Shown in pieces: positions 16,222-25,971 of a stretch of DNA of 53,501 nt (its first letter is position 1; each line of letters starts with the position of its first letter). Position numbers and translations under genes: made by a program. Under the pieces are notes generated by a model. It was given only the letters and a program-made list of their open reading frames with translations, was not told the DNA's origin and did no database searches. The stretch is from an uncultured Sphingobacteriales bacterium (GTDB lineage: Bacteria; Bacteroidota; Bacteroidia; Chitinophagales; Chitinophagaceae): NCBI GenBank assembly GCA_937991535.1, contig CALKHN010000081.1, positions 1-53,501 of the forward strand, read 5' to 3'.

Positions 16222-17718
16222 TTACAGTCTGAGCCCCTTATCTTCAGGGGAAATTCTCTTTCTTTGTGAGTGATGTATTTGCTTTGGGTCGTCCCGAGAG
16301 GAAAATTGTTGTGAAGTTTTTTCTCCGGTTGTAGAGAACTGCTGTAGGCGTGCCTTCGTAGTTTCTATTACAAAGCCTCGAAGCGATCTCAGCATTTCTT
16401 CAGACGCGTGTTCTTCGTTAACCCTCATGTACATAGCTGCGGGGCGTTGGTCGTTTTCTTGCCTTACCTGAAACTTACTGACTACAAAACTTTTGTTGTT
16501 GGTATCTATAATATCCGCTTGTTTTACGTAGATTGGATAGCGCAGGCGAAGTGCCTGCCTCTCGTCGAAAAAGCGCTCATCTAGTTCCTTCATGCTGAAA
16601 AGGGCTTCGTCAAGAGAAGAACAGGCAATTTTTGTTACTTGCTGTTGCGGAAAGCTGATATCCGCATTTAAGTTCTGGGCAGATACCCAGGTAATCTGCA
16701 GTTGGTAAGGCTCTTGCTCACCTGATTGTTGGTTTAGCAGTTGTTCTGCATTTACGACTGAAAGCAAAGAAAGGTATCCGGGATGCAGCAATAGTTTACT
16801 AAAGCCCTTGTAATAATTAGCTACTAATAAATATTTAGCATCTTGGTCATAATTACCCAACTGCGCTAAGCCAATTCCGCTTTTACCTTCAATATTTTCT
16901 ATAGTAATATGAAGTTTTAAATAAATTCCAGGCTTCGTGCCAACCTCTCTGCTGATGTGATCTTTGACCCCTACTATTTCGACCAATTTTTCCGCTCCCC
17001 TCTCGCTTAAATAGGTGTTCTCTATCCAGCTCCCTTTATTCAATCCTTCTGCAATTTTTTTATCCATTTCCCTGACATCTGTACCAAGCAGATGGATAAA
17101 GGCTTCCTGCAACCAAGGGTAATGATAATTGGTTGTTTCCTGTAAAGCGGGCGAGCCAAGACTATTTCTTGTTATACTTACCTGATAATCCCATTCGACT
17201 TCCTCTACCAATGAAGGATCATAGGATTTCAGATTGTTAACCCAATCTGTCAATTCCTTGTCAACAGAAATTTCGAATCCCTTGTCATATGCATAGGAAG
17301 CTAGTTGTAAAAAGGGCAGGTTAGGATCATAGGCTGAAAATCCGGAGAGGTCATAACCCGTAAGCTGTTCAAATTGCCTTGTTCTGGTCTCGCAAAAACC
17401 CATATATATACCGGCTCCAGGGTAACCTTGGGGGGTATCTTCAATGGACAGACGGAAGATTTCAACTAGCGGCTCATTATCCTCAATTGCTCTAATGGTA
17501 GCGTATTCGCAGTATCTGTCATTGCTTGCTTCATCAGATAGCTTTTCAAATTTCCTGATGTCAATTAGTAGTAGTGAATCAACAGCTTCACAAAGTGTGA
17601 TAAAATAGTTGGTTTCCCTGAATTCCACATGAGGCACAGGATTTTCATTGGCGTCAGAATGAATTCTATTATTCTTTCCGGCTATTTCAAGTATATAGTT
17701 AAAGATATTATCGGCCAT
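16222..17718 (-). CDS. Unknown conjugative-element protein
   Basis: About 498 residues, no family recognised. Mixed alpha/beta composition without membrane spans. The tail is rich in Q, S and basic residues. An in-frame ATG at 17760 would overlap the preceding gene by 32 bp; ATG 17718 (MADNIFNYILE) gives a 10-bp gap and is preferred. It is followed by the prim-pol gene after 18 bp, so a role in establishment or DNA processing is possible but unproven. Confidence 0.6.
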   Translation of the reverse strand: MADNIFNYILEIAGKNNRIHSDANENPVPHVEFRETNYFITLCEAVDSLLLIDIRKFEKLSDEASNDRYCEYATIRAIEDNEPLVEIFRLSIEDTPQGYPGAGIYMGFCETRTRQFEQLTGYDLSGFSAYDPNLPFLQLASYAYDKGFEISVDKELTDWVNNLKSYDPSLVEEVEWDYQVSITRNSLGSPALQETTNYHYPWLQEAFIHLLGTDVREMDKKIAEGLNKGSWIENTYLSERGAEKLVEIVGVKDHISREVGTKPGIYLKLHITIENIEGKSGIGLAQLGNYDQDAKYLLVANYYKGFSKLLLHPGYLSLLSVVNAEQLLNQQSGEQEPYQLQITWVSAQNLNADISFPQQQVTKIACSSLDEALFSMKELDERFFDERQALRLRYPIYVKQADIIDTNNKSFVVSKFQVRQENDQRPAAMYMRVNEEHASEEMLRSLRGFVIETTKARLQQFSTTGEKTSQQFSSRDDPKQIHHSQRKRISPEDKGLRL

Positions 17719-17728
17719 TACTCTCCAT

Positions 17729-18616
17729 TTATCTTGACATACCTTTTCTGGGCTCATCATCCTGCACTATTCTTTGCTTTCTATTTGACTTTACGGCGTC
17801 AGCATGTTCTGGGCTATTGTTTTTTTTTACCGGATCAGCGTTTTCCTGTGACGATATTGCGGGTGTGGGAGGTTCACCGTCTTTAACAAAGCTCACGATT
17901 GATGGCATGGTATTTTTTTCCTGTTGAATACGCTGGCGAGCTTCTTCGGTTCTGAACTGATCATGGGACAATGGCTTTCTTTCACCATCAAGGAAGGTGT
18001 AAGTGTTCCGTTCAGGATTAGCTATTATATTTACCGATTTGTGCTTAGTTTGGTTGACGGGAGTGACCTCAATTTGCCGGCCTTCAGACATTAAGGCAGC
18101 GGCTGTTGCTCTTTGTTTTACAGAAGATAGTCCGACAAAATCGTAGTCGCTTAATTTCGATACCTGGTCAAAGTCTTTGTGACGTTTGGTAAGGTAATTA
18201 CCACTTTCAGTCTTCTGTGTAAAGTCAAGCTGCAGCCACTGATTATATTTGTCCCCTTTTTCGCCGTAGTATGTTTTAAGAATTGCCCGGGGATGCTTTT
18301 GGTCTATCATCAGAATAAAGGCTTCATTCATACTAACACGGTCGGCGGCTTTAAACCATTGAGTTACTGTTGTGCCGTCTTCATTGTGCAGCGTTCCTTT
18401 AAAGCCATTAAAGTAACCTTTGGTATCTTTTATTTTAATTTCCGGTTCAAAGTCCATTCTTCTGTTCTCAATCACTTCTGATGTGAAGGGACGTATTTCT
18501 TTTTTTCCTTCGGCGAGCGCATCGTCAATCTCTTTATCGAAACGATTACCAAAACCTGCGGCGGCAATTATTTTTTTGAGCGTTTCGCTGTTTTCAATTA
18601 CAATAGGCTGTTCCAT
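17729..18616 (-). CDS. Unknown conjugative-element protein
   Basis: 295 residues. The middle repeats the pattern of element-borne DNA-handling proteins of Bacteroidota (segment GYFNGFKGTLHNEDG and the HDQFRTEEARQRIQ helix), but I cannot assign a domain. The C-terminus is low in order, rich in N, P and basic residues. It lies behind the 179-residue gene in the same run. Confidence 0.6.
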   Translation of the reverse strand: MEQPIVIENSETLKKIIAAAGFGNRFDKEIDDALAEGKKEIRPFTSEVIENRRMDFEPEIKIKDTKGYFNGFKGTLHNEDGTTVTQWFKAADRVSMNEAFILMIDQKHPRAILKTYYGEKGDKYNQWLQLDFTQKTESGNYLTKRHKDFDQVSKLSDYDFVGLSSVKQRATAAALMSEGRQIEVTPVNQTKHKSVNIIANPERNTYTFLDGERKPLSHDQFRTEEARQRIQQEKNTMPSIVSFVKDGEPPTPAISSQENADPVKKNNSPEHADAVKSNRKQRIVQDDEPRKGMSR

Positions 18617-18650
18617 AATATGTTTTTATTAATGATGAATAGATCGCAAG

Positions 18651-19190
18651 TCACAGGCGAACACTTTTTGTCTGTCTGGCTGACATTTGTGTCCTTGCTT
18701 TGACAGGCATTTTCCTGGTAATAGCTTTTGACTGCTCTTGGGTTTTCTGCGCTGAAGTGATGGGTCTTAAGGCCGGTTGCTGACCATCCACTTTTAATTG
18801 TTGTTGTCTGGAACGGAATTGAGCCTTCGGTGGAGATGTAAAAAAAGTTTTTAAAACTGACGCACCTGCCCTTACCGGAAGCATCACAAGGTTCCCTGAA
18901 AAGACAAGTACATCCCGCGCAAGACGTACAAAGGGATTGGGATACAGTTGCCGCATCATGCTGCGATGTTGACCGCGTAAAACTTTGAGTTCGGCCTTCT
19001 CATAAAGGTTAAGTTTACGGCTACCTTTATACTTATTACGGATGTGGCGATAAATATCTCTTTTAGCTTTAAGAAAGTCACGATCATATTGTATCCTTTT
19101 TCCGTAGCGCTCAACCATTTTGTCTTCTATACGTTTCCATGCAGCGAGGTCGTTTTCAATTCTGCTTTTGGGTTCTGATTTTTGTAACAT
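18651..19190 (-). CDS. Basic unknown protein downstream of traN
   Basis: 179 residues, very basic, with a helical N-terminal half and a disordered Q/K/R-rich tail. A short hydrophobic patch (VLVFSGNLVMLPVRAGA) lies near residue 95-110. No family is recognised. It follows traN by 28 bp. By position it could be TraO-like, but the sequence does not show that. Confidence 0.6.
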   Translation of the reverse strand: MLQKSEPKSRIENDLAAWKRIEDKMVERYGKRIQYDRDFLKAKRDIYRHIRNKYKGSRKLNLYEKAELKVLRGQHRSMMRQLYPNPFVRLARDVLVFSGNLVMLPVRAGASVLKTFFTSPPKAQFRSRQQQLKVDGQQPALRPITSAQKTQEQSKAITRKMPVKARTQMSARQTKSVRL

Positions 19191-19218
19191 GATTCAATTT
19201 TTTAAATGTGATATAATT

Positions 19219-20097
19219 TTATGGCTGTGTTTGTCGTCGCATCTGGAATTCGGACAGAGTTGGGCGCAGCGCTTTCAGGATATCTTTCCCTTTTAGTTTA
19301 CAGGATAAATACCGGTCGCCGTTTTTCTCAAATACTTCCACCACGAAATACTTATTATCTGCAATGGTAAACCTGTTAAAAGCAAGGAGCATAACGGAGA
19401 GCCGGCAGGGAGGGACTTCCTGAAGGGTATTATAATGGTGAAGAGGAATAATTTCCTTTTCCGTAACGGAGGTGCGCTTTGACCTTTTCCTGTCGCGTAT
19501 GTATGATCTGGTAAAGTCAACCTCATAGGGAATAGACGACGCATTCAGCAGGCGAAACTGAAAGAAAAGTACACCATCAATGTAATAAGTGCCCGTTGCT
19601 TCTATCCTGGTACGTCCTTTCCATTTTGACAAAGGATGATGGCAAACGGGTTTAAAATGAGAGAGTATTTCAGCGTATGAACTGATTTGGGATTCATTAA
19701 GTCGTTCGGAAGAAAAACGAGCAGGAACTAAGTAAGACTGCTGTTGTTTGGTTAGATCAAGAGTAATCTGTGCAGGATTTTCCTGGTAATGCACCTCAAA
19801 GGAAAAGATATTACCGTCTGCGGTAAAAACATGCAGGTTAGTAGTCTTCATAGAATCGGTTGTAGCTTTTACTTTTAGTACATTTCCGATTTCATGAACG
19901 GTTTTGGTAATGATGCTTGCATTGCCCCTGTCTACGCTTTTAATCGCAGCCGGAAAAATAATAACGCTGGTCTGGCCTGTAGACACCTCAAGTTGCAAAG
20001 GTGCCGTAGTCAGTGGCACAACAGGCTTTTCCTGTGCATTTAATGTAATACAGAGGAAAAGAAGAATAGGCAGAGTAAGCATTTTGGTAATGCGCAT
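19219..20097 (-). CDS. traN: Conjugative transposon protein TraN (DUF4138)
   Basis: 292 residues with an N-terminal signal peptide (MRITKMLTLPILLFLCITLNAQ) and the strand-rich body of TraN proteins: TSVIIFPAAIKSVDRGNASI and NLHVFTADGNIFSFEVHY. These are the VirB9-like outer-envelope parts of the Bacteroidota mating channel. It sits 25 bp after traM, the usual order. Confidence 0.88.
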   Translation of the reverse strand: MRITKMLTLPILLFLCITLNAQEKPVVPLTTAPLQLEVSTGQTSVIIFPAAIKSVDRGNASIITKTVHEIGNVLKVKATTDSMKTTNLHVFTADGNIFSFEVHYQENPAQITLDLTKQQQSYLVPARFSSERLNESQISSYAEILSHFKPVCHHPLSKWKGRTRIEATGTYYIDGVLFFQFRLLNASSIPYEVDFTRSYIRDRKRSKRTSVTEKEIIPLHHYNTLQEVPPCRLSVMLLAFNRFTIADNKYFVVEVFEKNGDRYLSCKLKGKDILKALRPTLSEFQMRRQTQP

Positions 20098-20122
20098 AAA
20101 AAATGGTATTAAGTGATAAAAA

Positions 20123-21394
20123 TTATTGTCCTGAGGAACTTGCGAGTAACAATGGATATCCGGCTTTCACGGATACTCTCACCAGCTTAACTTTACCTGT
20201 CAGCAGGTTTTTGGCTATATCAATGCCTGCAGAAGTTGCCTGTGCACCGAGAGAGGGGTTAAGTGAGCCAAGACTAAGGGCCTGCACCATCTGCTCGGCA
20301 CCTTCTTTGGAAGCATCACGATTAATACTTCCGGGAATACGTAAACCTGTAATCCCGTCCATATCATATGCCGCCAGCGACACTGGAAATATTGAATTAC
20401 CATAACGAATGGAACTGATATCAACCAGTAGCCTTTCACCATTGAGTGTGCATTTACCGTAAACAAAACTTCCTTTAGGAATGAGTTGTCCCTGCACATA
20501 GCCGTTTTGTTTGAGCCTTAACTTAATCGTTGCTCCGGATGTAAGGGTCTGATTTTCATGCACGACAGCGGAGAGGGCATTTTGTGTTGTCTCTTCCTGG
20601 TTCTGTTCATCATCATAGAACCTTGCTTTATAAGAAGCGGTATAAGATGCAGGTGTTAAAAGGTCGTTTATTTCTTTCTCCGGCTCTGTGCTGACTGCAT
20701 ATACCTTTCCCTTATTTTGTTCGGATTGTTCTTTCAAACGGTCTGCCACTCTGGAAGGATGTTGAACGTCAAGTATTTTGTCAAGAACATTGTTTGCCTG
20801 CGCCAACACCGCATCCTGTTGCAGATCCTGATTGCCCGAAAGACTCTGCATCATTCCTTCAAGATGTTGCATATCCGTATTTGCCTGGTCGCTGTCACCA
20901 ATGGATGATAACTGATTATGTAAGGATGGTGTGTCAGGTTGCTGCATTAGCTTTTCCAGTTCCGTCAGTTTTTTTTCTAAGTCCTCCGGTGTCTTTCTTT
21001 TGCCAGTCTGTGTTTGCGTAGTTTTTCCGGTCAGTATTGGAGCGGTATAAGTATACGGACTTATTTCCGAAAAGGGTGATTCCGAATCTGTTGGCGGCGT
21101 AGGCTTATCCTGCTTTGGCATCCATTGGGCAAAAGGATCAAGCTGTGCCTCTCTCAGCCTGGCAATTGAGTCTCTTTCAGCTTGCTGGTAGATGCTCAGC
21201 TTATCTGTTGGCTTATTATCTATAACAGGATCTGGTAACGTAAAGCTTAGTGCATTACTTCGTGAAGCTTTTACATTAGCCGATCCTTTGCCACCGCCAA
21301 GGGCAAAGAATAAAAGGGATAGGAAAGGGATAATAAAAACGGGTAATATTAGCCGGAGTTTTTGTTTTCTTTCTTCTAATAACTGTTTTTCCAT
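20123..21394 (-). CDS. traM: Conjugative transposon protein TraM
   Basis: 423 residues. One membrane span near the N-terminus (LILPVFIIPFLSLLFFALGGG) precedes a long periplasmic linker rich in P, T, Q and D, and a conserved C-terminal domain with the glycine-rich KLRLKQNGYVQGQLIPKGSFVYG and SIRYGNSIFPVSLAAYDMDG. This is the VirB10-like bridging component. It lies between traL and traN as expected. Confidence 0.92.
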   Translation of the reverse strand: MEKQLLEERKQKLRLILPVFIIPFLSLLFFALGGGKGSANVKASRSNALSFTLPDPVIDNKPTDKLSIYQQAERDSIARLREAQLDPFAQWMPKQDKPTPPTDSESPFSEISPYTYTAPILTGKTTQTQTGKRKTPEDLEKKLTELEKLMQQPDTPSLHNQLSSIGDSDQANTDMQHLEGMMQSLSGNQDLQQDAVLAQANNVLDKILDVQHPSRVADRLKEQSEQNKGKVYAVSTEPEKEINDLLTPASYTASYKARFYDDEQNQEETTQNALSAVVHENQTLTSGATIKLRLKQNGYVQGQLIPKGSFVYGKCTLNGERLLVDISSIRYGNSIFPVSLAAYDMDGITGLRIPGSINRDASKEGAEQMVQALSLGSLNPSLGAQATSAGIDIAKNLLTGKVKLVRVSVKAGYPLLLASSSGQ

Positions 21395-21405
21395 AAATGA
21401 GAGTT

Positions 21406-21864
21406 TTAATAGTGAAATTTTTTCTTGAATAGTTCTTCGGCATTTGTGAGGCTATCTAGAAACCCCGGGTGTTGTCGGATAAAATCTTCATAAGTCTTTC
21501 TGCCTTCAGGAGTTTGCTGCAGACTGTCAACGGCCTCGCGGAACCGGTTGAAAACAAGTGTATCCGTGTAATAAATGTTTCCTGTTATATCATTGGGAGA
21601 AATAGGTGATCTGATAACCGGAGCTACTATGGTAAAAGTTTTAGTACTTTCAGGATATGCATCACTGTCGATACCAAAAAGCGAAAGTGTACTAAGCCCA
21701 CCCACTACCAGACAAACAGTAAACAGGAACCACTTTTGTTGTCGTCGTGTCCAGTCACGGGTTTTACGATTAAGAAAATTTAAAAAGTTCCGCCGGACTT
21801 CCGCTGCCTTATCAGATATCATGGACAGGACTGGCGTTGATCTTAGTTCTTTTCTCTTAAGCAT
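21406..21864 (-). CDS. traL: TraL-like conjugation protein
   Basis: 152 residues with a basic cytoplasmic start and one membrane span near residues 47-66 (KWFLFTVCLVVGGLSTLSLFG), then a short soluble domain. Identity as TraL comes mainly from its place between traK and traM and its size and topology, since the family is poorly conserved. Confidence 0.7.
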   Translation of the reverse strand: MLKRKELRSTPVLSMISDKAAEVRRNFLNFLNRKTRDWTRRQQKWFLFTVCLVVGGLSTLSLFGIDSDAYPESTKTFTIVAPVIRSPISPNDITGNIYYTDTLVFNRFREAVDSLQQTPEGRKTYEDFIRQHPGFLDSLTNAEELFKKKFHY

Positions 21865-21867
21865 AGA

Positions 21868-22488
21868 TTATCGTTTTGTTGAGGAAAGGATAGTGTTATC
21901 AATGGTGACCCATTTTTCAATCAGGAAACCGTGTGGATTATTTTCGGTACGTTCGGTAAGCTCCCGCAGATATCCTTCTGTAATAAGGTTACGTGTGATG
22001 CTGGCGCTGGTGCGGATCACTATTTGTTTTCCAAAAAATCGGAAGTAGTAAGGATGAATATTTGTATTTAGCGAAATACTGTCGCATGTAATCGTCTGGC
22101 TTACATTACCGCTTACAACACTGTTGTAATAACCTTTTTCTTTAAGGGCGTCGTATTGCTGTTTGGCTGATTCGTCTGCGAGATATAGGGCTTTCTTTAT
22201 ATTGTTTTCAATCGCCTTTTCGTCGGGGGAGAAGGAAAAGAAATACTGGTGGAATGTCATAATATGGTCCTTCGCTTCTACAGGTATATTCTCTTTCCGG
22301 GTAGACATGATAGCCTCAATAGCTTTACCTCCAGAAATCACATATACTTTTTCTCTCGCGTCGGATATTTTTTGAATGCAGAAATAAATGCAGTAACCGC
22401 AAAGCAAGGCATTAGAGATAATTAGGACTGCGCTAAAAAGGCGAATGTGTTTGAAGGCAGTATCAATGTTTTTAAGATGCTGAAGCAT
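21868..22488 (-). CDS. traK: Conjugative transposon protein TraK
   Basis: 206 residues of VirB8-like layout: an N-terminal span (FSAVLIISNALLCGYCIYFCI) followed by a periplasmic domain. Segments such as IPVEAKDHIMTFHQYFFSFSPDE and YLRELTERTENNPHGFLIEKW are typical of TraK in CTnDOT-like elements. It is the first gene behind its own promoter box (22508-22564) and starts a run that reaches 10276. Confidence 0.92.
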   Translation of the reverse strand: MLQHLKNIDTAFKHIRLFSAVLIISNALLCGYCIYFCIQKISDAREKVYVISGGKAIEAIMSTRKENIPVEAKDHIMTFHQYFFSFSPDEKAIENNIKKALYLADESAKQQYDALKEKGYYNSVVSGNVSQTITCDSISLNTNIHPYYFRFFGKQIVIRTSASITRNLITEGYLRELTERTENNPHGFLIEKWVTIDNTILSSTKR

Positions 22489-22507
22489 GGTTCACTTTTT
22501 TCAGGAA

Positions 22508-22564
22508 CAAAAGTGAAACCGGTAAGGAGCTGAAAAGGTGAGATACTCCTATATGGGAGAAATA
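22508..22564 (-). promoter_or_regulatory. traK promoter with shared 27-bp box
   Basis: Read on the minus strand, a 27-bp box (22538-22564) has core TCCCATATAGGAGTAT and ends in CTCAC. Exactly 22 bp later comes CACTTTTG (22508-22515), a relative of the -7 element TAnnTTTG, 19 bp before the traK ATG. The same box and spacing occur at three other ICE promoters. The core resembles a dyad, TTCCTATATAGGAA in the best copy. I infer an activator site just upstream of the -33 region. Confidence 0.75.
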
Positions 22565-22627
22565 AAAAAATAGTAGGTATCAAAATTCTCGAGCCAAAAT
22601 GGTAGCAAAGAAAAGTGCGTAAATGTA

Positions 22628-22653
22628 AAGCGTCGACAGGACTGCCGACGCTT
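22628..22653 (-). terminator. Hairpin between traJ and traK
   Basis: Perfect 8-bp stem AAGCGTCG / CGACGCTT with a 10-base loop, followed on the minus strand by a mixed T-rich run. It lies downstream of traJ and upstream of the traK promoter, so it may end the TraE-to-TraJ transcript. A second small hairpin (AGCCTT / AAGGCT, 22768-22781) lies nearer traJ. The U-tract is weak, so function is uncertain. Confidence 0.4.
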
Positions 22654-23035
22654 GTTGCTAACCTATGAAAAACACCATCACTAATATATACTAAGTTTGG
22701 GGGTTATCAAAAAAACTATTTAACTTATCTACTTATCATTCCTGCTGGTAATCAAAATTTAGTAAAGAGCCTTAAAAGGCTTTAACCTCGGTCCGTATGG
22801 TCTATAGGACTTGGTCACACATTGTTTATGGATACCGCCTTTCCGCTTTTCGATAAAAAGGAATACATTTTATAAAATAATTTTCCAAGAAACACTTGAT
22901 TTTGACAACAAGATGAGGTGTAAGCCATTAACCAATAGGTATTATTATTTTCCCTCGGTATATGCAGCCGAAAAACGTGGTTGGGCTGCACTATGCACAC
23001 TTGGCGAAAATCATACCAGACATTTCTCGTCGCTT

Positions 23036-24214
23036 TCATTTTCCAGACACTTTGTCTTCAAAATACCCGCTGTTAGCACCAGTGTTGCTCATGCTCTGAC
23101 TTATCCTGAGATTAGCATCACCGAAAGTGTCTGCCACCATTCCCGTTGCCGCGGCGCCTACAGCTAATGTGGTGGATGCCGTAGACGTTGCACCGCCAAA
23201 AAATACTCTTGTCACCCTGTTTGTCAATGCTCCGCCCCCACCAGCGTTAACTACCATGTTAGCAATGGAAGGTATAGTGAAATAAGAGGCAATGCCGATG
23301 ATTAAAAACACTATATATCCAATATCAGAACTGGAGAAAAAAGAATCTCCATTTTGCTGAACCTGGCTTATATCCAGTTTGATCATTCCCTCCTGTATTT
23401 TCCCAAGTAGCGCACCGAGGATGTTAGCAATAGGCAACCATAAGTAGATATTAATGTACCGTGCAAGATATACAGGCAATGTATGCTGAAAACCGTCGAA
23501 CACGGCGAGCCCAAAAACCAATGGCCCAAGTATAGCGAAAATTAATAGCTTAAAAGTACGAATGGTATTAATGCAGAGGGCAGCAGACTCATACAATATC
23601 TGAAGCAAAAATGAAAGCAGGTCTTTAAACCAGCTTTTGAGATTATAATAGGCTTTCGATACCGCAAATTCAACATCGTAACCGAGCGATCCCAATACAC
23701 CTTCATTGCCCACTTTATCGGGATGGGTATACTGCATCCAGATATCCCTGTTGCCAGATCCATCATTGATGCCATACATTTTATATACGGGTGAATTCTG
23801 CCTTTCTTTCTCCCGTTGTGCCATTAGACGTTGAAGAGAAGCGTTGGTATTATTGACGAGCTGACTAGTTCCAACTACAGTTGGACTCAGTACGCCATTC
23901 ATGATTGCAATTACCTGCGGAAAAATAAGAATACAAAATCCCAATGCAAAAGGCCTAAATAACGGGAAGAAGTCGATGGGTTCGGCATTAACAATATGTC
24001 GCCAAATTCTCACGCCGATATAAAATAGGGCGGCAAACCCAGCGATTCCGCGCCCAACTGCTATAAGGCTGCTGCACATGGGAAGCATTTCTGAATATAG
24101 ATTGTTCAGTACCTTGTGAAGCCCGCGGATTTCTGAAGGGAACCCTTGAGCAGAAAGTGTTTTTGGCAATAAAGCAACCAGTGCGCCTATAAATAGTCCT
24201 ATTATTTTTTTCAT
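23036..24214 (-). CDS. traJ: Conjugative transposon protein TraJ
   Basis: 392 residues, VirB6-like inner-membrane channel protein. It has an N-terminal signal sequence ending in LSAQG and about six further hydrophobic spans, including IAGFAALFYIGVRIW and PFALGFCILIFPQVIAIMNG. The C-terminal third is small-residue-rich (GGATSTASTTLAVGAAATG). It is 11 bp downstream of a TraI-like gene. It is the last gene of this unit. Confidence 0.9.
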   Translation of the reverse strand: MKKIIGLFIGALVALLPKTLSAQGFPSEIRGLHKVLNNLYSEMLPMCSSLIAVGRGIAGFAALFYIGVRIWRHIVNAEPIDFFPLFRPFALGFCILIFPQVIAIMNGVLSPTVVGTSQLVNNTNASLQRLMAQREKERQNSPVYKMYGINDGSGNRDIWMQYTHPDKVGNEGVLGSLGYDVEFAVSKAYYNLKSWFKDLLSFLLQILYESAALCINTIRTFKLLIFAILGPLVFGLAVFDGFQHTLPVYLARYINIYLWLPIANILGALLGKIQEGMIKLDISQVQQNGDSFFSSSDIGYIVFLIIGIASYFTIPSIANMVVNAGGGGALTNRVTRVFFGGATSTASTTLAVGAAATGMVADTFGDANLRISQSMSNTGANSGYFEDKVSGK

Positions 24215-24225
24215 TGCTAATCCTT

Positions 24226-24864
24226 TTACCTGTTCTCTAATCCATTTAAGTCCTGAATGTTGCTGATTTCTGTTTTCTCCTTCATTTTTTGCACAGCAAT
24301 CATAGCGTGCTGACGATTAAATGCTCTCAGGAACATCAGCTTTTGTTGTACATCTTCGTATATCCGATTAATGCCGGCAATCCGCTCATCGTCGCTTGCG
24401 CGAAGCTGTTTTGAAGTCAGGATCATAGTAAGCTCGTCCAGATTTTGCATGCTGTCGTCCAACAAGTGTTTATATACATCAGACAAATAATCCAGCTCCC
24501 CTTTGGTAAACACTTCGCTTAAAGAAAAGCTTTTAAATGCCGTCTTATATTCTTTTACGAGAGCTAACTGGCTGGTAATAATATCTGCAGCCCTATGGTA
24601 TTTTTTTACGTTGGGGTTGACGATATAAAGTCCGTCAAGAAATACCTCATGAATCTTGTAGTTACCTTCGGCTATATTTTTTATCTTGTTGTATCCCTCT
24701 GAAATTATTTTGTAGGCATCATAAAGTTGCTGCAGTATCTGCCGGAATTGATTTAACTTTTCAATATTCAAAGCCAGTTGAGCTATTTCTTTTGCCTGAC
24801 ACCTTGCGGGAGCAGGAACCGATAGTGCTGTAGCAAGCAGCCCCATTATTATATATCTTTTCAT
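24226..24864 (-). CDS. TraI-like secreted protein, copy 1
   Basis: 212 residues with a signal peptide (cut near PARCQA). The mature part is helical, with the recurring end pattern DERIAGINRIYEDVQQ...LRAFNRQ. The gene order before traJ matches TraI of CTnDOT-like elements, a VirB5-like minor pilus or channel part. Two more genes at 24872 and 25972 share the same pattern, so this is a triplication. Confidence 0.7.
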   Translation of the reverse strand: MKRYIIMGLLATALSVPAPARCQAKEIAQLALNIEKLNQFRQILQQLYDAYKIISEGYNKIKNIAEGNYKIHEVFLDGLYIVNPNVKKYHRAADIITSQLALVKEYKTAFKSFSLSEVFTKGELDYLSDVYKHLLDDSMQNLDELTMILTSKQLRASDDERIAGINRIYEDVQQKLMFLRAFNRQHAMIAVQKMKEKTEISNIQDLNGLENR

Positions 24865-24871
24865 ATTGTGA

Positions 24872-25489
24872 TTATTTAATGTCGTAGAAATTTTTTAGCA
24901 AGTCCTCATCTGCCTGGTCTTGGGCTATAGATTGCAATAATGTGATCGTTTGGGAGAGAAGCTGTTGGACAAATACGGATTGATCTACAGTTTTCTTATA
25001 GAGCTCGTTGATCCGATTTAGGCGCTCATCATCGCTCATTTGCAGCGTTCCGGATGAAATAATATCTGTAAAGAATTCCGAGGTCTTTTCTATATCATCA
25101 GCCAGCTTGTCGCAGCCCTGCAGAACAAACTGTCGGCTTGACTCTGGGAGTGTATTGCTTTCCCGAACATTCTTCTTTAGGGTGGCAATTGATTTGACCA
25201 CATATTGAAGATTCGCAAGGATACCTACGGACTGTGCAGACTGTTTGATTTTAGGATTCACCGTTTTTAATGAACTGTAATAAAGTGAATGCAGGTTAAA
25301 TTCTCCGTTCCTGATATCGCGGATAGTATGGATTCCGTTTTGCACAATATTGTATCCCTTCTTAAGATAACCTATATACACCTGCAGTTCAGCTATCTGT
25401 TGAGCCAGATACTGAATTTGCTTCCCTTGTGCGCCGGCCTGTTGAAAGATAACAAGCGCAATAAAGCATGGTATTAGTTTTTTAAACAT
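24872..25489 (-). CDS. TraI-like secreted protein, copy 2
   Basis: 205 residues, signal peptide ending in QQAGAQG, then helices. It has the same plan as its neighbours: QIAELQVYIGYLKKGYNIV early, QMSDDERLNRINELYKK late, and a short DIK end. Its nearest relative in the window is copy 1, 7 bp downstream. Confidence 0.7.
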   Translation of the reverse strand: MFKKLIPCFIALVIFQQAGAQGKQIQYLAQQIAELQVYIGYLKKGYNIVQNGIHTIRDIRNGEFNLHSLYYSSLKTVNPKIKQSAQSVGILANLQYVVKSIATLKKNVRESNTLPESSRQFVLQGCDKLADDIEKTSEFFTDIISSGTLQMSDDERLNRINELYKKTVDQSVFVQQLLSQTITLLQSIAQDQADEDLLKNFYDIK

Positions 25490-25504
25490 GATTGCTACTT
25501 TTAG

Positions 25505-25954
25505 TTATTTTCTTCTTTTGAGGACAAAGCCGCCTCGCACCATCCGGTCCCATGGTCTCGGTCTCCGAAAACGGCTGAGAACTGCATTTTTGCCTGGTAT
25601 ATCATTAGCGTTTTTCACGGATATACGCTGATGTTGATCAGGGTGCATGGAATGAATTTCCATGCGGTCTATAATGAATCCTTTTTCTGGAAAGAAGTGG
25701 ATGTGAAAACTGCATTGTTTGTAGTCGGATGGACTTAAATACTGCGCATAAGTTTGCAGCAACAGGTTATGATCTTCCTGATTTGTTCCTGATAACCGGT
25801 TGGTATAGACTTTGAGACAATTATGCAGGAGTCCTTCATGCAGTGGGCGACCTTTGTCCGATGTTGTAAGTGCAAAATCTCCCAAATACCCCTTATTGTG
25901 TAGCATCGAGGCAAACGTTCTTATGTGATTTGTATAGGCATCAATATTTTCCAT
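25505..25954 (-). CDS. Unknown protein among TraI-like genes
   Basis: 149 residues, no signal peptide, no known domain. The C-terminal 30 residues are very basic (RFRRPRPWDRMVRGG). It lies between TraI-like copies 2 and 3, spaced 15 and 17 bp from them, so it is translated with the transfer genes. Being cytoplasmic and basic, it may contact DNA or the membrane, but this is a guess. Confidence 0.55.
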   Translation of the reverse strand: MENIDAYTNHIRTFASMLHNKGYLGDFALTTSDKGRPLHEGLLHNCLKVYTNRLSGTNQEDHNLLLQTYAQYLSPSDYKQCSFHIHFFPEKGFIIDRMEIHSMHPDQHQRISVKNANDIPGKNAVLSRFRRPRPWDRMVRGGFVLKRRK

Positions 25955-25971
25955 GTCATTTATTTTATTTA

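Larger units (their letters stand above)
22489..23035. other. 547-bp gap between traJ and traK
   Basis: No convincing gene; the open frames here are short and on the wrong scale. The gap holds the traK promoter box and two hairpins described separately. It splits the transfer genes into two transcription units where CTnDOT-like elements usually keep them in one. Confidence 0.6.

Noticed and set aside
22785..22837. Possible fifth copy of the 27-bp box (TATAGGA ... GGTCAC)
   Set aside because: The left half does not match, and no -7 element or gene start lies 22 bp further on.
22815..23039. Small gene downstream of traJ
   Set aside because: 74 codons with no clear start context or family; it overlaps the traJ stop and has the composition of a non-coding gap.
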